NCBI GenBank assembly: GCA_021777105.1
Contig: JAIQZQ010000067.1
Location: 1 to 34,902, forward strand
From: Candidatus Anammoxibacter sp.
GTDB lineage: Bacteria > Planctomycetota > Brocadiia > Brocadiales > Anammoxibacteraceae
DNA length: 34,902 bases
Direction of reading: 5' to 3'
The translations under genes were made by a program, and so were the position numbers. Under the pieces are notes generated by a model that ran no database searches, was not told the origin of the DNA, and saw only the letters and a program-made list of their open reading frames with translations. This document shows, one piece after another, positions 7,582 through 14,417 of the stretch; position 1 is the first letter of the stretch; each line of letters opens with the position of its first letter.

Positions 7582-7841
7582 CGCTTTTCCTTAGTGCCTT
7601 TGTGTCTTCGTGGCAACTTTCGCTTTTGTTTTAAAAAAAACATTCCCGCGTCAAAAACAACAACCATGTAATAAAACATAGTAAATAAGCTTACAATAAC
7701 GGTTCCCTATCTATTCCAACGCATTATAACCACAAGATTTATACCAATTTTTAATATTATTTACCTAATTTCACCACATACCGTTTAATTTATTCAATAT
7801 ATAAAGTTTAAGTATCGTATCAGTTTACGTTCACTTCTATA

Positions 7842-7870
7842 TTGACATACGTAAAGCATAATGATAGTAT
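7842..7870 (+). promoter_or_regulatory. Strong sigma-70-like promoter without an obvious gene
   Basis: TTGACA (7842-7847), a 17-bp spacer, TAGTAT (7865-7870). Around it are the arms TTTACGT (about 7823) and ACGTAAA (about 7849), a possible operator. Downstream lie a GCATTA/TAATGC hairpin (about 7888-7910) and the repeat 7934-8014, but no recognisable coding frame before 8390. Confidence 0.45.
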
Positions 7871-7933
7871 TTTTACTATATTTTCAGGCATTAAATAAGC
7901 GCCTAATGCGAAAGGTGTAAAATATAAAAAGCC

Positions 7934-8014
7934 AACTTAACTTTGTGGCTAATAAATCAAGACTCAGAAACATTTTAGATTTGAAAAACGCAAAACGCAT
8001 ATTCTGTTTTCAAC
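7934..8014 (+). repeat. 80-bp repeat, second copy
   Basis: About 85 percent identical by eye to 6053-6133 (aacttaactttgtggct...aaatcaaga...cagaaacat...cgcatattc...gttttcaa). Function unknown. Confidence 0.7.
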
Positions 8015-8087
8015 AGCCCGTCCGAGAATAGGTTTTTTGGCTAATTTTCAAGTCATAAGCTCTTTAATATCAACAAAACAAATTCCC

Positions 8088-8124
8088 GATTTTGTATTCT
8101 CGGACAACCTGTTAAGATGTGACC
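8088..8124 (+). repeat. 37-bp inverted repeat, left arm
   Basis: This sequence matches the reverse complement of 9408-9444 at 34 of 37 positions, counted by eye. The shared core is ATTCTCGGACAACCTGTTAA. The arms bracket the M48-like gene. A further GTCCGAGAATA lies at 8020-8030 in the opposite sense to the left arm. Confidence 0.85.
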
Positions 8125-8389
8125 ATAGGCTTTGCCAATCGGAACATTTATTGCCTCTCTCTATAGTAATTGCTTATATGGGAGCTAATGTTTTGGTGGT
8201 GAATGATGCGCGTGAACCGTCAAAAGAAATACAGAAGGTTTTTTTGTACACACCCAGAGGTAATGAACAAAATGATGTCTGAGTTGTTCTTTTTGGATAA
8301 GTTGACGGTCAATAATGATAATTTATCATAAAAAAACATAGTATTTATTTTTATAGAACTTAATAATATTTTTCGATTAAGGAGTTAAA

Positions 8390-9367
8390 ATGAATGATAA
8401 AACTGAAACTGAAACTGAAACTGAAACTGAAACTGAAACTGAAACAGAACACCTAGATGAAAATAAAAAAATAGTAAATAAACATATTGATATTACTAAT
8501 TGTATACATCCTAATGAAACAAGTCGCTTTTATCTTGCAATTGGCATTGTTATTCCGGCTATTTTAGGAATTATGTTTTTTTCAATTATTTTCACATATG
8601 GCCTTCTCTTTTTGACAATACCATATGTTATTTTTTTAAGCTGGGCGATGTCTAGATTATTTAAAGCACAACTATTAGGAAATTGTGCGGAAGTCTCAAT
8701 CAATAACTTTCCAGAAATTTATCATATGTTAAAAAAGATTCAATCGGATCTTTCTTATTCAAAAAAAGTTGACGTATATGTTTACCAAGATGGCATGGTT
8801 AATGCTATCCTTGTAAGATTATTTAGAACCAGAATAATTTTATTACCACATGAACTATTAGTAGGAATGTTAAACGATAAGAATAAAGATGAACTCATAT
8901 GGGTTTTATCGAGAGCTATTGGCCATCTAAAAGCAAAACATTTACGTTTTTGGTTATTAAATATTTTAATCAGTAGTTTTGAAAAACTTCAATTTCTTAA
9001 CTTTTTCTTTTACCCTTGGGAACGCGCCACGCAATATTCAGGAGATAGAATCGGATTGGCAATGTGTTCAAATTTAAAAGCAGCAATAAATGCAATGAAC
9101 AAAGTTATGCTTGGCAATGATATTAGTGATAAAGTAACTCTTTTAGGTACTTTAGAGCAAAGAGATAGATTATTCGGATCTTTTTTTGCTTGGTTATATG
9201 AGCACTTTACTGTCCATCCACATTTGGTAAAAAGAGTTGAATCACTCTTAAATTGGTCAAAAGAGTATGACTCTACCCAATATTACAAATTTTTAAATGA
9301 ACAATCTAACTGTGCTGAAATTGATGCTTTACTTGTAAAAGCAAAAATAAATTCAGAACAGCGTTAA
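8390..9367 (+). CDS. Membrane-anchored M48-like pseudoprotease with Thr-Glu repeat
   Basis: 325 residues after aaggagttaaa. Order: an N-terminal run of eight Thr-Glu dipeptides (5-20) encoded by seven exact ACTGAA units plus one variant; two adjacent hydrophobic segments (about 46-68 and 70-86); then a domain colinear with M48 metallopeptidases (DELIWVLSRAIGHLKAKHLRFW, ERATQYSGDRIGLA, AAINAMNKVML, HPHLVKRVESLL). The M48 HExxH zinc motif is replaced by R175-A-I-G-H179, and the expected EYxAD is Q215-Y-S-G-D219, so the first His, the catalytic Glu and the third ligand are gone. Likely a catalytically dead, possibly regulatory or chaperone-like membrane protein. It lies alone, inside a 37-bp inverted repeat (8088-9444), with AT-rich codon use unlike its neighbours, which hints at transfer. 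Confidence 0.78.
   Translation: MNDKTETETETETETETETEHLDENKKIVNKHIDITNCIHPNETSRFYLAIGIVIPAILGIMFFSIIFTYGLLFLTIPYVIFLSWAMSRLFKAQLLGNCAEVSINNFPEIYHMLKKIQSDLSYSKKVDVYVYQDGMVNAILVRLFRTRIILLPHELLVGMLNDKNKDELIWVLSRAIGHLKAKHLRFWLLNILISSFEKLQFLNFFFYPWERATQYSGDRIGLAMCSNLKAAINAMNKVMLGNDISDKVTLLGTLEQRDRLFGSFFAWLYEHFTVHPHLVKRVESLLNWSKEYDSTQYYKFLNEQSNCAEIDALLVKAKINSEQR
8402..8449 (+). repeat. Hexanucleotide microsatellite (ACTGAA)7 plus one variant
   Basis: Seven exact ACTGAA units and a final ACAGAA lie in frame near the start codon of the M48-like gene and encode (Thr-Glu)8. Slippage here would add or remove Thr-Glu pairs without a frameshift. Confidence 0.95.
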
Positions 9368-10033
9368 TAGATAAGTTTAGCTGTTTAATATTTTTGGACA
9401 AGCTCAGGGTCACATATTAACAGGTTGTCCGAGAATGTAAAATCTCAAAGATTATTCGTTGATCACCGATTTTCATAGAGATTTTGCACCTCTAACTTTT
9501 TAGATAAATTTGCCATATTTATTTAATTCAGCAGGCTGCAACGCCTGTAATATCAAGAAGTTAAGGAATTATGGCGTATTCGTAGTTAATTTATCATTAG
9601 GATATATTAACTGAACAATAGAAGTTGTTGTATGAATTAAAATAATAAGTTGCAAACCATATTGTCATACATACGAAAGGAGATCCCGCATCAAACCTGA
9701 TATTTACTGAGCATCATTGCTGTGAACCAGATGAAAAAAATAAAAATATTATTATATGCCATCTATCAGATAAAAAGCCCTGTCTTATGTTTGAAAAGCT
9801 TTAATTCCTCTTACATTATTCATGCTGTCGCTTGGGGGCAAATCTTTCTTGTTGACAAAAGATGACTAAATAACGTATGGCAAGTCCATTAAGGCTTCGC
9901 TTGAAGTTAATCATGATTATTGACAAAAGACAATCATGAGACAGACTTAATATGCTAGACTTTTAACTGGAAATTTTGTAACTTTATGAATTTGTATTTT
10001 TTTCTTAAATTACAATTAAATGGAAGGTTAGGG
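9368..10033. other. intergenic, right inverted-repeat arm and unassigned text
   Basis: 9408-9444 is the right arm of the 37-bp inverted repeat. Beyond it the text (gattttgcacctctaactt...gcaggctgcaacgcctgtaat) looks like the decayed end of an insertion sequence, but I cannot name a family. A frame running to TAA at about 9804 (IIICHLSDKKPCLMFEKL at its end) has no clear start and no recognised homology. Nothing else is supported. Confidence 0.5.
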
Positions 10034-10063
10034 ATGCCAAGGATTCCACGGATAGCAAGATGA
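10034..10063 (+). pseudogene. RAYT 5' stub 1
   Basis: ATG CCA AGG ATT CCA CGG gives MPRIPRIAR and then TGA. MPRIPR is the usual start of REP-associated tyrosine transposases (RAYT, Y1 superfamily). Only nine codons remain. The following 80 bp separate it from a second, longer stub with the same opening. Confidence 0.5.
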
Positions 10064-10144
10064 TATTTTGGATTTTGGATTTTAAATTAAAGGCGTAGTA
10101 CGTAAAAAAAGGCTAATTTATATAAAATAGGAGGGTGGTTACTT

Positions 10145-10270
10145 ATGCCAAGGATTCCGCGAATGGGGGTAAAAGGCGAGAATGCTATATACCATTTTAT
10201 TACTAAAAGCACATTGCCGGGGTATGTTTTAGGCTCGGTTGCAAAGGATTATCTGGTTAATCTTATTTAG
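10145..10270 (+). pseudogene. RAYT (REP-associated Y1 transposase) 5' fragment
   Basis: 41 codons after gggtggttactt: MPRIPRMGVKGENAIYHFIT, then KSTLPGYVLGSVAKDYLVNL and I before TAG. This matches the N-terminus of TnpA-REP proteins (consensus MPR-PR-x2-x2-G-x3-HVI-R, GYVLxDxEK). The catalytic HxH and Tyr lie farther downstream and are absent. RAYT proteins nick and move REP hairpins as single strands (family knowledge), so a full copy elsewhere in the genome could account for the REP-A and REP-B families in this window. Confidence 0.75.
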
Positions 10271-10426
10271 GACTCAGGCCAAACCACTTTACATTTTTAG
10301 TCAAATAAGTCACATTATCTTTGCCTATTCTTCAATCGTCAAATCCTCAACGCGGCTTAGGCCGCGCTTCCGGTTCAACTCAATCATAGGCCTCAATATA
10401 ACTTAGAGTTTTTGTTTACGTCGCAA

Positions 10427-10660
10427 CTAAGTAATGCATGATAATTTATAAATATCCACAGTCTCTTTTCTTAAAGATTTCGGCATTGACCAAAGCGTCT
10501 CATTTATTTTATCTACTACCTCGCCTGTTAACAAAGTTTCACCACAAACAGAACACACCTCAGCCGGAACATTTTCAAAAATCACATTGCGGCCTTCCCA
10601 CTCTTGAAAATGTTTTATTAATTTATCCGCCATCATGTTATGACATACAGGACATTCCAT
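10427..10660 (-). CDS. YgiT-type zinc-finger antitoxin
   Basis: 77 residues. Two CxxC pairs, CPVC at 3-6 and CSVC at about 36-39 followed by GE, bind zinc as in the N-terminal domain of MqsA/YgiT. The segment between (HFQEWEGRNVIFENVPAEVC) and the tail (LLTGEVVDKINETLWSMPKSLRKETVDIYKL) are typical of YgiT-type antitoxins that follow DUF4258 toxins. It lacks the C-terminal helix-turn-helix of full MqsA. The start follows a strong aggaggaaataatt. The toxin gene directly upstream is decayed, leaving this antitoxin orphaned but apparently intact. Confidence 0.87.
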   Translation of the reverse strand: MECPVCHNMMADKLIKHFQEWEGRNVIFENVPAEVCSVCGETLLTGEVVDKINETLWSMPKSLRKETVDIYKLSCIT

Positions 10661-10662
10661 AA

Positions 10663-10853
10663 TTATTTCCTCCTTGTTTTCAAATCTTCATGCCATTTGT
10701 TTATATCAGGTTCATAAGCCGTGACTATAACGCCTTGAAATTTGACTGAATATGCAATATTCTTCCTTCACTGGCAATACCATAAACAAGGGAACTTGGC
10801 GAATACTTATCTTCAGGATACTCTTCTATAATTTCAGCATCCACTATTTCACA
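10663..10853 (-). pseudogene. DUF4258 toxin, truncated and frameshifted
   Basis: Read on the minus strand, EIVDAEIIEEYPEDKYSPSSL, then VYGIASEGRILHIQSNFK, is the central part of a DUF4258 (RelE-like fold) toxin. A TAG then interrupts (about 10723), and the C-terminus VIVTAYEPDINKWHEDLKTRRK follows in another frame, ending at 10663 just before the YgiT start. The N-terminal third (the usual 'HAxxRMxERGI' region) is missing; a TAA precedes the first recognisable residues. Two independent lesions make this toxin dead while the antitoxin downstream survives. Confidence 0.78.
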
Positions 10854-10949
10854 TTATCTTAAAATTTGACAATTAAAGAATAAAATGTCAATATGTAAGA
10901 TACGTTTCTAAATATTTGGCAAAAACAACAAATTTAGTAAGTAGATTTT

Positions 10950-11192
10950 ATGCCTGTATTAAAAAATTTATCCCAAAAATATGGATTTAAAATAGTTATC
11001 CCAACAAACGACCATGAACCTAAACATATTCATGTCTTTAAAGGGGATGATAATTATGCCAAGGTCGAAATAGAGACCCTTAAAGTTGTACGCTCATATT
11101 TAAAGAAAAATGAATTAATGAAAGCCGTTGATATTATCAAGATGAATCAAGAATTCTTAGTTCAAAAATGGCGCGAAATTACAGGAGGATAA
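10950..11192 (+). CDS. DUF4160 protein (TA-like pair, first gene)
   Basis: 80 residues of the DUF4160 family, seen from GFKIVIPTNDHEPKHIHVFKGDDNYAKVEIE (the conserved 'S/N-x-D-H-x-PxHIHV' core at about 17-29) and the C-terminal LMKAVDIIKMNQEFLVQKWREI. DUF4160 genes are habitually paired with DUF2442 genes, as here, and the pair is regarded as toxin-antitoxin-like on the basis of context, without a firmly known activity. The His-rich core could bind metal. It is followed 2 nt later by its partner's ATG; the partner's Shine-Dalgarno (aggagg) lies inside this gene's end. Confidence 0.85.
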   Translation: MPVLKNLSQKYGFKIVIPTNDHEPKHIHVFKGDDNYAKVEIETLKVVRSYLKKNELMKAVDIIKMNQEFLVQKWREITGG

Positions 11193-11194
11193 AT

Positions 11195-11431
11195 ATGATT
11201 AAAGGCAAAACAATTAGAATAGATAATAAGTATTTAAATGTTGAACTGGAAGACGGTCGAATTATTTCAACGCCTTTAATTTGGTATAAACCTTTATTAT
11301 CAGCAAATGAAGAGCAAAGGATGAATTATAAACTAATTGGCAGAAATACTATGATTGAATGGAGTGAGCTGGATTTGCATATTGATATAGAGGAGATGTT
11401 AAAAGTTGATCGCAAAGAAGAAGCTGCCTGA
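11195..11431 (+). CDS. DUF2442 protein (TA-like pair, second gene)
   Basis: 78 residues from ATG 11195, preceded by acaggaggataaat; an upstream in-frame ATG at 11168 lies within the previous gene and lacks such a site. The DUF2442 hallmark is the 'L.VELEDGR...PL.WYP.L' type segment, here VELEDGRIISTPLIWYKPLL at about 15-34, followed by IGRNTMIEWSELDLHIDIEEML. Members are small beta-rich proteins with a short C-terminal helix, often the presumed antitoxin of DUF4160 or other partners. Intact and translationally linked to the preceding gene. Confidence 0.87.
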   Translation: MIKGKTIRIDNKYLNVELEDGRIISTPLIWYKPLLSANEEQRMNYKLIGRNTMIEWSELDLHIDIEEMLKVDRKEEAA

Positions 11432-11604
11432 TATTTATAAAGAAGCTTTATTGGCAAACATTGAAAACAGAATTTAGGTTTCAGCAACTGCAATGCTTAT
11501 GGTTTGATTCATTTTTAAATGAGAAACTGTGTTTTTTTAAATTGCAGGAGCTGAACCAAGCGTTGGATTAACCATATCTAAACACAACAATCAGCAGGCA
11601 ATAG

Positions 11605-11715
11605 TTATAACTTGTCATACTCTTCCGGTTCTACATCAGGGAACATTGTCCATTATCTTCTTAAATTTCTTTATAGCCCCTTTTTTTGCTCTCTCTTCCA
11701 AATATACTCAAAAGT
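11605..11715 (-). pseudogene. Possible antitoxin C-terminal remnant
   Basis: On the minus strand ERAKKGAIKKFKKIMDNVP runs into TGA; shifting one base gives DVEPEEYDKL then TAA. The joined tail 'KKIMDNVPDVEPEEYDKL' resembles C-termini of small antitoxins that end in 'PDVEPEEYDRL'. No start codon or partner can be identified. Tentative. Confidence 0.3.
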
Positions 11716-11848
11716 ATGAGGTTTTCGAAATTAGTTAATGAATAAAAGCCTAAAGCCTAACCCGGATAAACCGGAAAAGGAGAAAAGCAAAAGCGAATTA
11801 ACCACTAATCTACACTAATAAAAGAGCAAAAGCGAAAAAAAGTTCAAA

Positions 11849-11906
11849 GCTGGAGCAGTCTTGCAGACTGCTTCTAAACGTTTTAGCTTTACGATTTAGT
11901 GAAACT
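11849..11906 (+). repeat. REP-A repeat, copy with extended tail
   Basis: ctggagcagtcttgcagact, then gcttctaaacgttttagctt, matches 5929-5986 over its whole length including 'gatttagtgaaac'. It is preceded at 11757-11836 by a second repeat (taacccggataaaccggaaa...ataaaagagcaaaag), which also precedes the reversed REP-A copy at 33583. Confidence 0.82.
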
Positions 11907-11951
11907 TTTAAAATATCTTGTCAAAAATTGTCAGAATTTGAATTATAAGCT

Positions 11952-12152
11952 CCTAAATTGAGAGATTTTTATCACCCTCCCCTAACCCCTCCCATCAATG
12001 GAGGGGGGAATAAACGGTATATTTTTATTATAATACATCACCCAATAGGTAGAACTTTTTAAGTTAACGATTAAAATCAAAACGAGCTTAAAAGCCAAAT
12101 GCTCCTCCCCTTGGTAGTAGGGATTATGACATTTAAAATTGCTCAATTTAGG
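11952..12152. mobile_element. MITE-like element A, copy 1 (201 bp)
   Basis: Terminal inverted repeats CCTAAATTGAGAGATTTT and AAAATTGCTCAATTTAGG. The interior contains 'ccctcccctaacccctccca', 'ataaacggtatatttttatta' and 'aaaacgagctta'. The same interior in reverse order forms 20034-20243. No coding capacity; a 68-codon frame that starts at 12099 is a by-product. Confidence 0.78.
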
Positions 12153-12515
12153 TATAAACATAAACCAATGGAAATATTATTGACCAATGCAGAGTATTGT
12201 TTAAGGTACGATCCTATTCAAAAATCATTAAAGAATAATTTTAAATCACTTAAAACAAACCGCTTTCTCTCATATCTTCATTTCAAGGATTTGACGGCCT
12301 CTTAAATATGTGTTAAACTTCCGTTTTAGAATTTTACTTTTACAAAGAGGTTTTATCTATGGTTATCGTAACAACATCTTCAAAAGGAAATATCTAAATT
12401 CAGTATGGCAGCTTTATTATTGTCCTCGGTAATAATTATGTCTTAATCTGGTTATTTTCTGTGATTTATTGACATATTTTTTGCTTTACTCTATTGTTGT
12501 TTCTATTTATTCATT
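12153..12515. promoter_or_regulatory. Leader region with possible promoter for the sulfotransferase
   Basis: No gene is supported here. TTGACA at 12469-12474, a 17-bp spacer and TATTGT at 12492-12497 would start transcription about 12 nt before the ATG at 12516. The gene lacks a clear Shine-Dalgarno, so the leader would be very short. Confidence 0.4.
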
Positions 12516-13304
12516 ATGGAAAAGTTTGCAGTTATTGCTAAAATGAGGTCCGGTTCTCAATTTTTCGAGAGTATATTAAATGCCCACCCTGACATTTATT
12601 GTTACGGAGAGGTATTTAGCAGTGGCTCTGAAATGACGCCAAATAAAAGGAATTTTTATTCATTTTGGCTAGATAGGATCAAAGAAGACAATAAAAACGT
12701 TTTCCCTTTATACAAATCGGAAATTATTGGAGAGTTTCTTACATATTTATATACGGATTTGCCGAAAAAAAAGGCTATTGGCATAGACATTAAGTATTTC
12801 CAACTAGAGCTTGAGAACTTGCAGTTTCTTTTACAACCTATAAAACAACATAATGTCAAAATTATCCATTTAATTAGAAGAAATATTCTTAAACATTACA
12901 TTTCTATTTATTTACATCTAAATAGAGGCTTATATGGCAGAAAGATGCATGACACTATAAAAGTGGAACCGGTTAAAGTTGAAGTTAAACCTACAATAAT
13001 TGATGAATTAAACAAGTTGAAAGAGAGCAGAGATTATTACGCAAAATTATTGTCGCGCAATTTTGAGTATTTTGAACTTTACTATGAGGATTTTTCTGAA
13101 AACGCGGACCAGGATTTAAATACAATAATGCCAAACGTTCTAAATCAAGTATTTGATTTTCTTAACATTCAGAACAGAGACTATGATTTGCGGTCAAAAC
13201 TAAAAAAGACAAACCCTGCAAAACTTTGCGATTTAATTGCCAACTATGACGAAACCGTCAACATTTTGTCTGGAACAAAATGGGAATACTTACTTGATGA
13301 ATAG
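12516..13304 (+). CDS. Sulfotransferase family protein
   Basis: 262 residues. The 5'-phosphosulfate loop of PAPS-dependent sulfotransferases is at the N-terminus: MRSGSQFFESILNAHPDIYC at about 10-29, followed by GEVF. The 3'-phosphate-binding segment is IIHLIRRNILKHYISIY at about 116-132 (Arg plus Ser). Between and beyond them the sequence is variable and Lys/Tyr-rich. Such enzymes move sulfate from PAPS to sugars, lipids or phenols; the acceptor here is unknown. It stands alone, with AT-rich composition and no PAPS-synthesis genes nearby. No signal peptide, so it is cytosolic. It might sulfate the product of a glycan pathway, but nothing in the sequence links it to the distant operon. Confidence 0.82.
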   Translation: MEKFAVIAKMRSGSQFFESILNAHPDIYCYGEVFSSGSEMTPNKRNFYSFWLDRIKEDNKNVFPLYKSEIIGEFLTYLYTDLPKKKAIGIDIKYFQLELENLQFLLQPIKQHNVKIIHLIRRNILKHYISIYLHLNRGLYGRKMHDTIKVEPVKVEVKPTIIDELNKLKESRDYYAKLLSRNFEYFELYYEDFSENADQDLNTIMPNVLNQVFDFLNIQNRDYDLRSKLKKTNPAKLCDLIANYDETVNILSGTKWEYLLDE

Positions 13305-13463
13305 TTGATATTTACAATGTAAAGTTGGCTGTTTTTGAGCGCAGTCTGCAATTATTGGAAGAAGACAGCTATTTTGCCGGCCTCTTTATTTGCCCGGTTT
13401 AGTTAGAGATTGCGCAAAATAACGCGTTACAGGCAGCGCAAATTTTTGGCGAAATATGTTAAT

Positions 13464-14261
13464 TCAATCAATCCGCGCCACTATGCGCAACGGGGCGCCG
13501 CTGCCGTCTCTTATTTTCATTGGGAGGGCAATTATTGTAAAACCGGTTGGGGGCAGTTTGTCTATGTTGGCCACGTTTTCAAATGCGGGTATGTTTTTGT
13601 CAAACAGTATCCGGTGACTTTTAAAATGTTTTGACTGGCCGTAATCAATGCTTGGGGTGTCAAGGCCTATAGCGTTGATTTTGCGGTTTTCAACAAGCCA
13701 TTTTGCAGCGTCGGGGCCCAGCCCGGGGAAATGGAGATCGTCAACCGCTTTTGGGCCGCGTTTATCCGTGCCCATGTACTTCTTGCGGTCAGGCCAATAT
13801 TTTGCGCTGCCTGTGTTTAAGAGGATAATTGTGTTATCTTCTATTTTTCCATGCGCTGCTTCCCAATCCGTTATATCTTTTGCGCTTACTTGATAGTCGC
13901 GGTCTTTTGCGGCTTTTTTAGAAACGTCTATAACAATTGCCGGGCCTATAAGCTGTTCAAGCGGAATTTTGTCAACGGTTTTTCGGCCTTTTGCAAAGTG
14001 AACCGGCGCGTCAACATGCGTGCCGCCGTGTTCGGCGGCGCGGTATTGACACGCTTTGTAAAAAAAGCCTTTTTCCGTTGTACCTTCAAAAACGGTGTCA
14101 AGTTTGAAGGTTTCCGCGGTTGGCCAATAAATTGTGTCTTCAGCAAAATCATGAGTCAAATCAATCCACACCTGCTTTGAACCGGCGTTTATATTCGCGC
14201 AATTTATAGCAACGGCAATTGAGGATATTATTAATATTGCGTATATTTTAAGTTTAGACAT
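13464..14261 (-). CDS. Exported cyclase-family metal hydrolase (KynB-like fold)
   Basis: 265 residues with a clear signal peptide (KIYAILIISSIAVAINCANINAG). The mature protein belongs to the 'cyclase' family (PF04199), which includes kynurenine formamidase and isatin hydrolase. The metal-binding motif HGGTHVDAPVHF lies at about 77-88 and is flanked by IDLTHDFAEDTIYWP near the mature N-terminus. C-terminal landmarks are PGLGPDAAKWL, AIGLDTPSIDYG and a final PMKIRDGSGAPLRIVA. These zinc or manganese enzymes hydrolyse amide or ring bonds of aromatic or small cyclic substrates; periplasmic forms have no fixed substrate. The start follows aaaggaggacaaaa. Monocistronic. Family firm, substrate unknown. 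Confidence 0.9.
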   Translation of the reverse strand: MSKLKIYAILIISSIAVAINCANINAGSKQVWIDLTHDFAEDTIYWPTAETFKLDTVFEGTTEKGFFYKACQYRAAEHGGTHVDAPVHFAKGRKTVDKIPLEQLIGPAIVIDVSKKAAKDRDYQVSAKDITDWEAAHGKIEDNTIILLNTGSAKYWPDRKKYMGTDKRGPKAVDDLHFPGLGPDAAKWLVENRKINAIGLDTPSIDYGQSKHFKSHRILFDKNIPAFENVANIDKLPPTGFTIIALPMKIRDGSGAPLRIVARID

Positions 14262-14417
14262 TTTTGTCCTCCTTTTATAATTTCAAACAGTGGCTTTAGA
14301 GCACGAAAAGACATTTGTAATCGTTATTGTTTTTAAAAATAAATCATAAAAAGGGAGGCTAAAGCCGTCCCCTACCCACACGCGCAACCTTTTTATACAA
14401 ACAATAGTTACAGGAGT

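Noticed and set aside
8037..8282. 81-codon frame before the M48-like gene
   Set aside because: It runs through the left inverted-repeat arm, has no ribosome site and shows no recognisable family; possible old IS fragment only.
12099..12305. 68-codon plus-strand frame
   Set aside because: Begins inside MITE-like element A and has no ribosome site or family features.
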